A DNA stretch of 64,000 nt from CAVTHW01 sp963734625 (GCA_963734625.1 CAVTHW010000003.1:796345-860344); one strand, 5' to 3'. Shown: positions 8,177 through 18,517, counted from the stretch's first letter. The notes: a model not told the origin generated them from the sequence alone. Numbers and translations: made by a program.

Positions 8177-9878
8177 ATGCAACGACGTGATTTCGTGAAA
8201 TCGGTCGCAGGCGGGTTGACCATCCTGCCCAGCGGCACGCTTTTTGGGCAGAACGCGCCCAGCAACAAGCTGAATGTCGCTCTCATCGGCGTTTGGGGGC
8301 GAGGAACCGCGCACTACAGACATCCTCAAGACCCAGAACGTGGTGGCGATTTGCGACGTGAACGAGAACCGCCTGAAAGAGGGCGTCCAGATTTTCCCGG
8401 GCGCCAAGACCTACTGGGATTGGCGCCCGTTGCTTGATCAGAAGGACGTTGAAGGCGTGATCATCTGCACCGCGGATCACCACCACGCCTTGATCGCCAA
8501 CTGGGCATTGAATCGCGGCATGCACGTCTATTGCGAGAAGCCGCTGGGAATCTGTGTCGACGAAGTGCGCACAGTGCGCGCGAACTATCTCAAGCAGAGA
8601 GCCAAGGTGGCCACGCAGCACGGCACCCAGCGTCACGCCTTTCCGAACTTCGAGCGCGTACGTGAGCTGATCCTGGACGGAGCGATTGGCGAACTGCAGA
8701 CCATATCCGGCTGGGACAGCCCGCCAGCTCCCCAGGCCCGGTTACCCGGCCGGCGAAACAGCGCCGCCGTCATTCTTTCATTACGACCAGTGGATCGGGC
8801 CATCGCCCTTCCATCCCTACAGTCCGCAGTACTTCGGGGGCACCAACGGGATGAATTGCCTGTCGTGGAACATGTACAGGGACTTCGGCGTGGGCCAGAT
8901 GGGCGACATGGGCGCCCATACGATGGATCTGCTTTGGAACGCAATCGATGCGGGCGCTCCGACGGCCATCGAGGTGGATCAGGAGGTCAGCGACAAGTAC
9001 GACCCCAACATCAACCCGGTCAAGCTGAAGGTGACTTTCGAGCATCCAAAGAATAGCTGGCGCGGGCCGGTCAAGGTGGTTTGGTACCAGGGTGGCCTGA
9101 AGCCGAATCCGCCCCGGAGCTACGTTGATGTGACGAGAGTCGGGAACGGAGCGATTTTTGAAGGCACCAAGGGTTCCATCGTCTGCGATTTCAACAGCCG
9201 GTTGATCATTCCCAACAACGACGATGGAGACATGACCTATTACCGGCGGCGCACCAAGGAACAGCTTCTCCCGCTGGTCGGCGGCACGGGGCAAGTCTCC
9301 GGCGGAACGGGCGGCGGCGGTGCTCGCGGCGGCGCGGCAGCGGTGCTCGCGGTGGCGCTGCAGTCGGTGCTCGCGGTGGCGCGGCAGCCGGCGCTCGCGG
9401 GGGCGCTGCCGGCGCTCCTGGTGGCGCGGCGGCGGGCGCTCGCGGCGGCGCTGGCGGCGCACAAGCCGGCCGTGGCGGTGGTGGTGGTATGGGGGGACAA
9501 ATGGGTCCCGACGGTTTCCCAGTGATAACGCTTCTTGAGGGGGGCATTCCGCCCGCATTGGGTCTTCCCAATCCAGGACTTCGACAGGCTCAGGCCGGTC
9601 GCGGCGGCGGCGGCGGTAGTCAGGACGTCTTCCAGCAGGAGTGGTTCGACGCTTGCATGGGCAAGAACAGCGGCGTCGTGCATGGCACCAGCTCGAAGAC
9701 TCACTGCGACTTCGATTACTCCGGCACGATGATGGAGCAGATGCTGCTGGGTCTGGTGGCGCACCGCGCGGGCAAGAGACTGGTCTACGATCCGGCTACC
9801 GGCCGCGTGACCAACATGCCCGAAGCCAACGACTGGCTCAAGCGCACGTACCGCCAGGGCTGGACATTGAACGGCTGA
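8177..9878 (+). pseudogene. Gfo/Idh/MocA oxidoreductase, broken by three frameshifts, with Gly/Ala/Arg repeat
   Basis: NAD(P)-dependent sugar oxidoreductase. It begins with a Tat-like leader MQRRDFVKSVAGG, then the Rossmann strand KLNVALIGVWGRGTAHY. The frame then shifts near 8320 (TDILKTQNVVAICDVNENRL; EKPLG motif at HVYCEKPLGICVDEV), again near 8710-8735 (PRPGYPAGETAPPSFFHYDQ), and again near 9340 inside a GC-rich repeat. The last part (to 9878) reads FPVITLLEGGIPP and ends NDWLKRTYRQGWTLNG. Protein similarity continues across all three breaks, so sequencing indels are possible. Between about 9290 and 9490 the restored frame encodes a GARGGAA-type repeat absent from ordinary family members. 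Confidence 0.8.
9318..9465 (+). repeat. Tandem 21-24 bp repeats encoding Gly-Ala-Arg-Gly-Gly-Ala
   Basis: About six imperfect copies of a unit beginning GGTGCTCGCGGTGGCGC follow each other inside the oxidoreductase gene. In the frame that reconnects with the C-terminal part they encode GARGGAAV, GARGGAAA, GARGGAA, GAPGGAAA and GARGGAGG, then a poly-glycine run. Such a stretch would be disordered and is a hot spot for slippage, which fits the frame break near 9340. Confidence 0.75.
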
Positions 9879-9883
9879 CGGAG

Positions 9884-11083
9884 TCAGAAGTCCCGCAGGC
9901 GGAGCATTGCCCGCCGGTATTTGGCAGGCGGACTTCCGAAGGCCCCGCTGAACACCGTGGTCAAGTGCTGCACCGATTTGAAACCCGTCTTGACGGCGAT
10001 TTCCTTGAGGGACAGAGCCGTATCTGGAATCAGCCGCATGGCCCGCTCCAACTGCGCTCCCCGGATTGCCGCGCGAATGGTCCGGCCCAATGCGCTCTTG
10101 AAGTGGCTATCGAGCCCGGAGCGGGATCTTCCCACCGCCTTGGCCACATCTTGCGCCTGAATCCCGTCACAGCAGTGTTCCCAGACATAGCGCATGGCTT
10201 CAGCGACGCTTCGATCTTCAACGGCGAGAACGTCCGTAGACCTGCGCGCGACTGTGCCCGTCGGATCGACGACCACTTTCATCCGGCGGGGCTTGCGACC
10301 CGACATGAGCCTGTCCAGCAGCGCGGCGGCCTCGTATCCGATTCGTCGTGAACCTTGTTCGATGCTGCTGAGCAGCGGGGAACTGAGCTGGCAGAGAAGT
10401 TCGTCGTTGTCGACACCGATCACCGCCACTTCACCCGGCACTTGCAGCCCGGTGGTGCGGCAGACTTCCAGGACCAGGCGGGCGCGTTGATCGTTGTCGG
10501 CCATCAGCCCCACCGGCTTGGGGAGCGAAAGCAGCCACGCGCCGAGAGCGTCTTCCAGAGTCTCCCAATTCTGGACAGCCTCGCGCCTATCGCGGTATGG
10601 CTGGCAGCGATGTCCTTTCTCTTTGACGCGCTTGGAGAACGCATGCTCTCGTTCCACCGACCACCCGTTGATGCGAGTCCGGATACCGCCATAAAACGCG
10701 AAGTGGCCGAATCCGCGGTCGAGCAGGTGATCCGCCGCCAAGCGAGCGATCGCCCGGTTGTTGGTGAAGAAGTACGGAATGTGGAACGCTGGATCGTACC
10801 ACCCGTAGCCGCTGCCAAAAGCCACCGTGGGCAAACTTGCAGCCAACACCGCGCGCACCACCCGGGGATCGTCAAAATTGGCGATGATGCCGTCGCCCGG
10901 CCATGCGGCCAGCTTGGGAAGCCGCTGGTCTTTGAGCGCGGTCTCCTCGAGATAGACGCTCCACGGAGCACCTTGCCGCAGGTATGCCGCGACGCCAGCC
11001 ATCACCTTCAAGTCGTACGCCCGCGTGGCATCGTAGATCAGGGCGACGTGGCGCACGCCGGACGACATGGATTCGTTGAGCAA
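9884..11083 (-). CDS. XylR-like transcription activator (sugar-binding domain plus AraC HTH)
   Basis: 399-residue regulator. Residues about 10-270 form a LacI/periplasmic-binding-like sugar sensor (HVALIYDATRAYDLKVMAGV; GLMADNDQRARLVLEVC; VAVIGVDNDELLCQLSSPLL). Residues about 285-395 are an AraC-type double helix-turn-helix (SLKEIAVKTGFKSVQHLTTVF, then GSPPAKYRRAML). This architecture is that of the E. coli xylose activator XylR. It is divergent from a sugar epimerase and a xylose-isomerase-like gene, so it probably senses a pentose and controls them. The gene symbol is withheld because the ligand is not proven. Confidence 0.88.
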   Translation of the reverse strand: MLNESMSSGVRHVALIYDATRAYDLKVMAGVAAYLRQGAPWSVYLEETALKDQRLPKLAAWPGDGIIANFDDPRVVRAVLAASLPTVAFGSGYGWYDPAFHIPYFFTNNRAIARLAADHLLDRGFGHFAFYGGIRTRINGWSVEREHAFSKRVKEKGHRCQPYRDRREAVQNWETLEDALGAWLLSLPKPVGLMADNDQRARLVLEVCRTTGLQVPGEVAVIGVDNDELLCQLSSPLLSSIEQGSRRIGYEAAALLDRLMSGRKPRRMKVVVDPTGTVARRSTDVLAVEDRSVAEAMRYVWEHCCDGIQAQDVAKAVGRSRSGLDSHFKSALGRTIRAAIRGAQLERAMRLIPDTALSLKEIAVKTGFKSVQHLTTVFSGAFGSPPAKYRRAMLRLRDF

Positions 11084-11197
11084 CCCGCTTTGAGTGTACC
11101 AAAATCTATAAATGCATTATGGAAAGATGTAAGTCAGAGTGATTGATTCGCCTCGGCGCCGATGCTAGAATCATCTAGCGCGGCTGGAGACGGAACT
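11084..11197. promoter_or_regulatory. Divergent control region between XylR-like gene and pentose genes
   Basis: This 114-base gap is distinctly AT-rich around 11095-11140 compared with its GC-rich surroundings, as expected for back-to-back promoters. It contains a perfect inverted repeat GCTAGA-N4-TCTAGC at 11164-11179, ending 18 bases before the epimerase ATG. The repeat may be an operator half-site pair or a leader hairpin. No confident -10/-35 boxes are claimed. Confidence 0.45.
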
Positions 11198-12046
11198 ATG
11201 ATATTCGGCATTCACTCGATGTTGTTTCGGGAGACTTTCATTGAGAAGGACCTGCCTCTTCTCGACAAGTGCAAGAAGATGGGATTCGACGCGGTTGAGA
11301 TCATCCCGTTCGATCCCGACCATTTTCCCGCTGCCAAGGTGAAGGCGGCGGCCGCCGGCCTCGGTCTAACCATCAATACTGGCTATGGCATGCCGGAGCA
11401 GTACAACGTCATTTCGCCCGACCCGGCCGTGCGGAAGGCGGGCTTCGAGTTTTCCAAACGTCTGGTCGACCTGAGCAACGAGGCGGGCGCGAAGGTTTTC
11501 GGCGGCGCCATTTATTGCGGATGGGGCTATCTCACGGGCAAGATGCGGACGGCCGACGAGTGGAAATGGGGTGTGGACAACTATCGCGCCATCGCCGAAT
11601 ACGCCCGAAGCACCTCCGATTTGATTCTGGGGATTGAACCCCTGAACCGCTTCGAGTCGCACTTCATCAACACCGCGGCCGACGCCGTAAAGTTCATCGA
11701 GGAGATCGGGCTGCCCAACGTGAAGGTTCATCTCGATACCTTCCACATGATTCGCGAAGAAGACAACTTCGCCGGAGCCGTGCGCGCGGTTGACGGCCAC
11801 CTTGGATACATACACGCATGCGAAAACCAGCGCGGAATCCCCGGTTCGGGTCTGGTGCCGTGGCGCGAGTTCTTCGGCGCTCTCCGGCAGATAGGCTATG
11901 ACGACTGCGTCACTATCGAGTCTTTCGATCCCAATACCGAAGGCGCCGCAAAGCTGTGCTGCATTTGGCGCAAGATGGCGGATTCAGGGGAGCAACTTGC
12001 CACCGAGGGCCTGCGCTTTCTCAAGAGCGTCTACAAGGAGACATAG
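11198..12046 (+). CDS. Sugar epimerase/isomerase, D-tagatose/psicose 3-epimerase-like TIM barrel
   Basis: Xylose-isomerase-like TIM barrel of about 282 residues, interconverting ketoses or a sugar phosphate. Metal and catalytic residues are visible in order: Glu in LGIEPLNRFE, Asp in VHLDTFHMIRE, His in GYIHACENQRG and Glu in CVTIESFDP. The start at 11198 (MIFGIHSMLF) is preferred over the upstream in-frame 11162 because the barrel begins there. Its stop abuts the next start directly, so the two genes are translated together. The location next to a XylR-like regulator suggests pentose or pentulose use. Confidence 0.85.
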   Translation: MIFGIHSMLFRETFIEKDLPLLDKCKKMGFDAVEIIPFDPDHFPAAKVKAAAAGLGLTINTGYGMPEQYNVISPDPAVRKAGFEFSKRLVDLSNEAGAKVFGGAIYCGWGYLTGKMRTADEWKWGVDNYRAIAEYARSTSDLILGIEPLNRFESHFINTAADAVKFIEEIGLPNVKVHLDTFHMIREEDNFAGAVRAVDGHLGYIHACENQRGIPGSGLVPWREFFGALRQIGYDDCVTIESFDPNTEGAAKLCCIWRKMADSGEQLATEGLRFLKSVYKET

Positions 12047-13078
12047 ATGAGCCAATTCCGATTTTCGGCCGGCCCGTGGAATGTGCATGAAGGCCGGGAC
12101 GCTTTTGGTCCGGAGGTTCGTTCGACCATCCCTTTCGTCGAGAAGGTGAAGAAGTTCAGGGAGATCGGATTCTCCGCCGTCCAGTTTCACGATGATGACG
12201 CCGTGCCGGATATGAACGATCTGTCCGAGGCCGAAATCCGCCAACGGGCGCGGCAGGTCAAGACGATTCTCGACGACCAAGGAATGCTGGCCGAATTCGT
12301 GGCGCCGCGCCTGTGGGAGGATCCCCGAACCGTCGACGGCGCCTTCACCTCCAACGATCCCGGCCATCGCGAATTCGCCATCTGGCGCGCCCTGCGCTCG
12401 GTGGACATAGCGCGGGAACTGGGCTGCAACAAGATTGTCTTGTGGCTGGCTCGGGAGGGCACCCTCTGCTACGAGTCCAAGAATCCGATTCAGGGTGTCC
12501 GGTGGCTGATCGAGGCCCTGGACAAGATTCTGGCTTATGACAAAGAGATTCTGGTGCTGATCGAGCCCAAGCCGAATGAGCCCATCGACCGCAGCTTCTG
12601 CCCCACGCTGGGGCACGTGATGGCGCTGGCGGAGCGGACAATTGCTCCGAACCGCGTCGGTGGACTGCTGGAGAGCGCGCACGCGACACTGGCCGGCTTG
12701 GATCCGGCCAACGAGATCGCGTTCGGGCTGGCGCTGGGCAAGCTGTGGGGTGTGCACCTCAATGACCAGAACGGTCTGAAGTACGACCAGGACAAGGCTT
12801 TTGGAGTCGAGAACCTGCGACAGGCGTTCAACCAGGTAAAGGTGTTGGTCGAGAACGGGTACGGAAACAACGGCGAGTACATCGGGCTGGATGTCAAGGC
12901 GATGCGCACCCAGAAGGTTGAGGACTCCTATCGGCACCTGGAGAACAGCATAGGGATCTTCCGGTTGCTGGAGGCCAAGGCGCGCCGCTTCGATTACGAG
13001 TTCCAGAAGCAATGCGTGGACGCCCGCGACTACGAGCGGCTCGAGATGTACGTCATCGAATTGTTGATGACTGGCTAG
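12047..13078 (+). CDS. Short xylose isomerase-like protein
   Basis: 343-residue TIM barrel that follows the xylose isomerase motif set: His48 and Asp51 (QFHDDDAVP), Glu173 and Lys175 (LIEPKPNEP), Glu209 and His212 (GLLESAHAT), and Asp247/Asp249 (GLKYDQD). The spacing matches the Streptomyces enzyme at a constant offset of eight. One metal ligand differs: where xylose isomerase has Asp in HIDLN, this protein has His237 in GVHLN. It is about 45 residues shorter than the Streptomyces form (about 388). Substrate may be xylose or another aldose; it is adjacent to the epimerase and under likely XylR control. Confidence 0.85.
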   Translation: MSQFRFSAGPWNVHEGRDAFGPEVRSTIPFVEKVKKFREIGFSAVQFHDDDAVPDMNDLSEAEIRQRARQVKTILDDQGMLAEFVAPRLWEDPRTVDGAFTSNDPGHREFAIWRALRSVDIARELGCNKIVLWLAREGTLCYESKNPIQGVRWLIEALDKILAYDKEILVLIEPKPNEPIDRSFCPTLGHVMALAERTIAPNRVGGLLESAHATLAGLDPANEIAFGLALGKLWGVHLNDQNGLKYDQDKAFGVENLRQAFNQVKVLVENGYGNNGEYIGLDVKAMRTQKVEDSYRHLENSIGIFRLLEAKARRFDYEFQKQCVDARDYERLEMYVIELLMTG

Positions 13079-13136
13079 GCTCCAAAGTGTCGGCGCGGAA
13101 GCGGTAGACGGGTCAAGGCCCTGACGGCGATGGACA

Positions 13137-13985
13137 ATGGCGCTGGTTCATTCAGTTCCGACGATGAGCCTTTCAGCACCATACCAACGCTACTTGCGGC
13201 TGCTGGAGGTCGACGGCCTCCCGGCAGGCCTGGAAGGCCTGAGGCGAATCGTACACCAGCACCTGTTGAGGGTGCCGTTTGAGAATGTGTCGAAACTCCT
13301 TCTGCTGGAAGCGGAGGGCGCCGGTCGGACCACCGCGCTGCCGGAGTTCCTCCACGGGATCGAGCACATGGACCTCGGCGGCACCTGTTACACCAGCAAC
13401 CCATTTCTAGCCGAGTTGTTGCTTGCTCTGGGCTATGACGCGGATCTGTTGGGTGCGGACATGGATCAGCCGAATGTCCACACGTGCGTCCGGGTCCGGC
13501 TCGGTTCGGTGGCATATCACGTCGATGTCGGTTATGCCGCGCCCTTGCGACAACCGATGCGGCTGGATCAACTCCCGCACCAAATCGTCCATGGCGACAC
13601 GCGCTACGTATTGGAACGGCGCAGCAACGGCGAGTGTCATTCGATGACGGTGTTTTGCCGTGAAGAGAAGGTGCACGGGTACGTGGTCCACGGGCCGCCG
13701 CGGACGCTGGATTTCTTTCGGCCGATCATCCTGGACTCCTATGTCGCCGGCAGAATGTTCACGAGTTCATTGCGCGTCACGCGTTTCTTCGAGGACGGCG
13801 TGGTGGAGTTGAAGGGCCCGCGCTTGACGAGTTACCGGAGCGGGATCCACAGTGAAACCGAATTGCACAGCCTCGAAGAACTGGTGTCAGCCGTGACGGA
13901 CTCCCTCCTGATGCCTCGCTGCCCCATTGAGAAGGCGGTCCGGATCCTGGAGCGCCTCACCGGCAAGCCGTTCTTTGCCGGGTAA
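13137..13985 (+). CDS. Arylamine N-acetyltransferase
   Basis: Transfers an acetyl group from acetyl-CoA to aromatic amines or hydrazines in the cytoplasm. The Cys-His-Asp triad is present: Cys84 in LGGTCYTSN, His115 in NVHTCVRV and Asp130 in YHVDVGYAAP. The 282-residue length is normal for the family. An alternative ATG at 13164 (MSLSAPYQRYL) would match shorter relatives. It is monocistronic and convergent with the downstream ABC permease, from which it is separated by 17 bases. Confidence 0.92.
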   Translation: MALVHSVPTMSLSAPYQRYLRLLEVDGLPAGLEGLRRIVHQHLLRVPFENVSKLLLLEAEGAGRTTALPEFLHGIEHMDLGGTCYTSNPFLAELLLALGYDADLLGADMDQPNVHTCVRVRLGSVAYHVDVGYAAPLRQPMRLDQLPHQIVHGDTRYVLERRSNGECHSMTVFCREEKVHGYVVHGPPRTLDFFRPIILDSYVAGRMFTSSLRVTRFFEDGVVELKGPRLTSYRSGIHSETELHSLEELVSAVTDSLLMPRCPIEKAVRILERLTGKPFFAG

Positions 13986-14002
13986 ACCGGCGTCTACGCG
14001 CC

Positions 14003-16466
14003 CTATTCGTAGCGCAAGGCCACCACGGGGGCGACCCTGGCGGCGCGGCGGGCCGGAACCAGGGTGGCGACGAGCGCCACGGCGGCCAGCACCAGCGCCA
14101 CGCCGATGAAGGTCAACGGGTCGCCGGCGTTGACCCCGTAGAGCATGCCGGTCATGAGGCGGGTGAGCCCGAAGGAGGCGGCCAGCCCGATGGCCAGGCC
14201 GGCCAAAACGGGAAGCATGGCCTGGGTGACGACAACCTTCAGCACATCGGCCTGACCGGCCCCGAGCACCATGCGGATGCCAATCTCGCGGGTGCGCTGC
14301 GCGACAGTGTAGGAGATCACCCCGTAGATCCCGACCGCGGCCAGCAACAGCGCCAGCCCAGCGAAGATGCCCAGGAGCAGCATGGAGAAGCGCCGGTCCG
14401 CGATGGACGCCGAGACGATCTGCATCCATGGTCCGCACTCCGTAGACGGGCTGGTCATTGCCGGCCTGGAGCACCGCGCCGCGCAGCGCCGGGAGCATGC
14501 CGAGCGGATCGGCTCCGGTGCGCACCACGAAGCTGCTGGAGCCGGCCATGCCCTGCATGAACTGATCCGGGATCTGAGACAGGGGCAGGTAAAGCTCGCT
14601 GCGGACCCGGGCGGTCGCGTCGCTATCCAGCCCCCAATGGCTGACGTGGCCCACGATGCCAACGATCTCCATCGGCACGGAAACCTCGGGGCCGAGAGCG
14701 CCGCTCAAGTCGGCAACCACGAGGCTCTTGCCCAGCGGGTCTTCGTTGGGGAAGACCGTGCGCGCCATGACCTCGTCGATCACCACCACGTGGGAGCCAC
14801 GGTGCATGTCCTGGGGCTCGATGTAGCGGCCGCGCAAGAGCGGAATGTCCATGGCCTTGAGATAGCCGGGGCTGGTAGCGTACAACAGCGCCCACGACAT
14901 GTCGCCCTGTGAGGTGGGGCGAGGCCGTCCGTTCACGTAGAAGGGGATCTCGCTGTCGCTGCCGCTCAAGGGAATAAGCGAGGACACCGCCGCGCTCCTG
15001 ACTCCCGGCACGTTGTTGATGCTATCCACGGTCTGCTCGAAGGTCTGGAGGATCCGGCTGCTGCTGCTGGTGTTGGCCGGGGACAGGCCCACTGAAAAGG
15101 TCACCACCTGGCGGGGGTCGAATCCGGGATTGACCCGGCCGAGGCTCCAGACGGTGCGCAGCATCAAGCCGGCTCCCGCCAGCAGCACCAGCGCGGCGGC
15201 TACTTCGGAGACCACCAGCAGGTTGCGCAAGCGGCGGTGCCCGGCCGAGGAACCGCGGCTGCCCTCTTTCAACGTCTCGTGCAGATCGGTGAAGGAGACT
15301 TGCAGCGCCGGAGCCAGCCCGAAAACGATGCCGGTGAGGAGCGAGACGCCCAGAGTGAAGGCGAGCACCCAGCCGTCCACGCCGATGTTCTCCATGCGGG
15401 GCAGGCCGCCCGGCACAGCCGCCAGTACCGCTTGCGTGCCCCAGCGGGCAATGGCCAGCCCGGCGATACCCCCGGCCAGCGCCAGCACCACGCTCTCGGT
15501 AAGCAGTTGCCGGACCACGCGGCCGCGTCCGGCGCCGATAGCCGAGCGGATGGCAATCTCCTTCTGGCGTCCGGTAGAGCGGGCCAGCAGCAGGTTCGCC
15601 ACGTTGGCGCAAGCGATGAGCAGCACGAAGCCCACCGCGCCCAGCAGAACCAGCAGGGTGGGACGCACGTTTCCGACGATCACGCCCGCCAGCGGCGCGA
15701 CGTTGACGCCGTGCTTGGAATTCGATTTTGGATAGGCCTCAGCCAGACGGGCCGCGATGGCGGTCATTTCCGATGCCGCCTGGGTTCGCGTCACGCCGGG
15801 CTTCAGCCGCCCCACTACGTACATGCCGGGATGCATCTCGCGCGACCTGGCCAGGATTTCGTCCCACTGTTCCAGGAGCGTGTAGACGTCGGCTTTGTCT
15901 TCGAATTGAAAATCGGCGGGAACGATGCCCGCGACGCTATAGCTCCGGCCGTTGAGCATGAGCTGGCTGCCGAGCACGGCCGGGCTTGAGCCGAACCGCC
16001 GGCTCCACAAGCCGCCACTGATCAGGACTACGGGCGAGGCGCCGAGCCGGTCTGTCCGGGGGTCGAAGTCGCGGCCCAGCACCGGGTTGATTCCTAGGAC
16101 GCGGAAGAAATCGACTGAGACCATCTTGCCGGTCAGGTGCTCGGGCGGCCCTCCTCCGGTGATGTCGTAGTCCTCCCAGCGGAACGCCGCCAGGCCTGCA
16201 AAGCTGCGGTTCTGGTCTTTCCAGTCCACGAAGTTTGGATAGGCGACGGCCATCGTTCCGAAGTCGGGCGACGTCTCGCTGAGCCGCATGAGGTGGCCGG
16301 GATCGCGGTAGGGCAGCGGCTGTAGCAGCACGCCGTTGACCACGCTGAAGATGGCCGTGTTGGCGCCAATCCCCAGCGCCAGGACGATCACGGCCACCGC
16401 CGCGAACCCCGGGTTCTTGGCCAGCGTACGCAAGCCGTAACGAAGATCATGGATGAGTGCCGACAT
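14003..16466 (-). CDS. ADOP/MacB-type ABC transporter permease, one frameshift
   Basis: Large permease (about 820 residues) with the FtsX/MacB fold duplicated: N-terminal helix at VAVIVLALGIGANTAIFSVV, periplasmic MacB domain (SPVVLISGGLWSRRFG), FtsX block (RPTLLVLLGAVGFVLLIACA, NVANLLLARSTGRQKEIAIR), then a second core ending with RTREIGIRMVLGAGQADVL and DPLTFIGVALVLAAVALVA. ADOP proteins are abundant in Acidobacteria and are thought to be solitary or MacB-like. The frame breaks near 14427, where one extra base in GGATGCAGATCG explains the shift: VRTMD joins QIVSASIADRRFSM. SD CAGGAGG lies before the ATG. Confidence 0.9.
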
Positions 16467-16614
16467 GCAGCTGCCTCCTGGGCTGTATTAATCAGTACGG
16501 GCGGCGCCAAGTCGAAGTTCCCATGAACGCGGATGGACGTATAATCACTCGTGCGAGGAGGCTAAAGCGAGAATCCCGGATTATGGGCTTCTTCTGAGCG
16601 AAGGGGGGTGCGTT

Positions 16615-18456
16615 ATGTTCCGAGTTCTCAGGTATGGCGCGCTGGTATTCGCGTTCCTGCTGGCCGGCCAGCCGCAGGACACAAGGGTCCCGGTCAACTA
16701 TCGGGAAGTCATGATCCCGATGCGCGACGGCGTCCGCTTGCAGACAGTGATCCTTTCGCCGGTAAATCCAAAGGGGCCGCTGCCGTTCTTGATCGACCGC
16801 ACTCCTTACGGCGTGCCTTCGAAGGAGGACACCGAGACAGGGATGCCGGCATCGGCGCGCGCCCAATACGAAGACTACTTCGTGGTGCGGCAGAACATTC
16901 GCGGGCGGTTCAAGTCCGAAGGGCAGTTCGTCATGTTCCGGCCGCCGCACGATCCCGGTGACCCAAGAGGCGTGGATGAGACCACGGACGCCTGGGATAC
17001 GGTGGACTGGCTGATCAAGAACATTCCGAACAACAACGGGCGCGCAGGCATGGCCGGAACATCCTACGACGGATGGACGGCCGTCATGGCGGCGCTCGGT
17101 CCGCACCCCGCGCTGAAAGCGGTGATCGAGCAGGCTTCGCCGGCCGATCAGTTTTTGGGCGACGACTTCCACCACAACGGCGCGTTCCGGCTAAGCTACG
17201 GCTTCGAGTATTCGGCGATGCTCGAAACCACCGCGGCCGAGAACTATGCCTTCAAGTTCGATCGCACGGACACATACTCCTGGTATCTCGCGTTAGGCCC
17301 GCTCTCGAACGCCAACCAGCGCTATTTTCACGGCAAGATCCCAACCTGGGAGGATTTCATACGGCATCCGAACTATGACGAATTCTGGAAGCGGCAGGCC
17401 TTTGCTCCGTACCTCTCCGCGGTCAAAGTCCCGATCATGCACGTGGCCGGCTGGTGGGACCAGGAGGACTTCTACGGCCCGCAGAAGATTTACGAGAGCC
17501 TGGAGCCGCACGATACGGAGCAGCGCAACTACTTCGTCGCCGGGCCATGGAACCACGGCCAGTGGAACCGGGACGGCCGCCGGCTCGGGGCCATCGATTT
17601 CGGCTCGGACACATCGCAGTATTATCTCGAGAACATCTTCCAGCCCTGGTTCGATTACTGGCTGCGCGGGCAAGGGGAGCCGCATCTGGCCGAGGCCACC
17701 ACGTTCGAGACGGGTACGAATGAATGGAAGCGTTACGAAGCCTGGCCGCCGAAGCGCGGCATCCAGGCCCGTCGGCTCTATTTCCGCGAAGGAAGCCGGC
17801 TACTCTTCGAGGCGCCAGGCGCGGGCAAGGAGTTCGACGAGTACTTGAGCGATCCCGCCAACCCGGTTCCTTACAGGCCCCGCCCTGTGACTCCGACGTA
17901 TCCGGGTCGGGAATGGCCCGTTTGGCTGGTCCAGGACCAGCGTTTTGTGGATCATCGCCCGGACGTGCTTTCGTGGCAGACCGAGCCGCTCAGCGAAGAT
18001 CTCCGCGTGGCTGGCGACATTGTGGCGGAGCTGTTCGCCTCTACCTCCGGCACCGACAGCGACTGGGTGGTGAAACTGATCGATGTGTACCCGGAAGACG
18101 CCGCCGACGATCCGAACACCAACACGAAGATGGGCGGCTTTCAACTGATCATAGCCGATGAGATCTATCGGTCACGCTTCCGCAACAGCATGGAGCGGCC
18201 GGAACCCGTATCCGCGAATCAAGCGCTAAAGTACGAAATCGATCTCCACACCAATGCCCACTCGTTCCTGAAGGGGCATCGCATCATGGTGCAGGTGCAA
18301 AGCACCTGGTTCCCGGTCTATGATCGCAATCCCCAGAAATTCGTGCCCAACATTTTCGAGGCGCGGGCCGCGGATTACGTGAAAGCGACCCAGCGCATCT
18401 ATCGCAACTCCCGGACGCCGAGCGCGATCGTGCTGCCGGTGGTCGCCGGCCAGTAA
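16615..18456 (+). CDS. CocE/NonD family hydrolase, alpha-amino acid ester hydrolase-like
   Basis: 613-residue secreted serine hydrolase (X-prolyl dipeptidyl peptidase S15 superfamily). An N-terminal signal peptide is visible. The alpha/beta-hydrolase triad is Ser150 (AGTSYDGW), Asp282 (GWWDQEDFYG) and His314 (GPWNHGQW); these contexts closely resemble alpha-amino acid ester hydrolases and glutaryl-acylases. A jelly-roll C-terminal domain runs from about residue 380. An AAGGGGGG-type SD precedes the ATG. Natural substrate unknown: amino-acid esters or beta-lactam-like amides are possible. Confidence 0.9.
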   Translation: MFRVLRYGALVFAFLLAGQPQDTRVPVNYREVMIPMRDGVRLQTVILSPVNPKGPLPFLIDRTPYGVPSKEDTETGMPASARAQYEDYFVVRQNIRGRFKSEGQFVMFRPPHDPGDPRGVDETTDAWDTVDWLIKNIPNNNGRAGMAGTSYDGWTAVMAALGPHPALKAVIEQASPADQFLGDDFHHNGAFRLSYGFEYSAMLETTAAENYAFKFDRTDTYSWYLALGPLSNANQRYFHGKIPTWEDFIRHPNYDEFWKRQAFAPYLSAVKVPIMHVAGWWDQEDFYGPQKIYESLEPHDTEQRNYFVAGPWNHGQWNRDGRRLGAIDFGSDTSQYYLENIFQPWFDYWLRGQGEPHLAEATTFETGTNEWKRYEAWPPKRGIQARRLYFREGSRLLFEAPGAGKEFDEYLSDPANPVPYRPRPVTPTYPGREWPVWLVQDQRFVDHRPDVLSWQTEPLSEDLRVAGDIVAELFASTSGTDSDWVVKLIDVYPEDAADDPNTNTKMGGFQLIIADEIYRSRFRNSMERPEPVSANQALKYEIDLHTNAHSFLKGHRIMVQVQSTWFPVYDRNPQKFVPNIFEARAADYVKATQRIYRNSRTPSAIVLPVVAGQ

Positions 18457-18517
18457 TAGACCCGGAGCAGTCAACGTCCACTGCAGTTCCGTAGAATTGA
18501 CAGGAAGGCATGCTGGC

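Noticed and set aside
9206..9571. Proline/alanine-rich minus-strand frame
   Set aside because: Antisense of the Gly-Ala-Arg repeat in the oxidoreductase gene.
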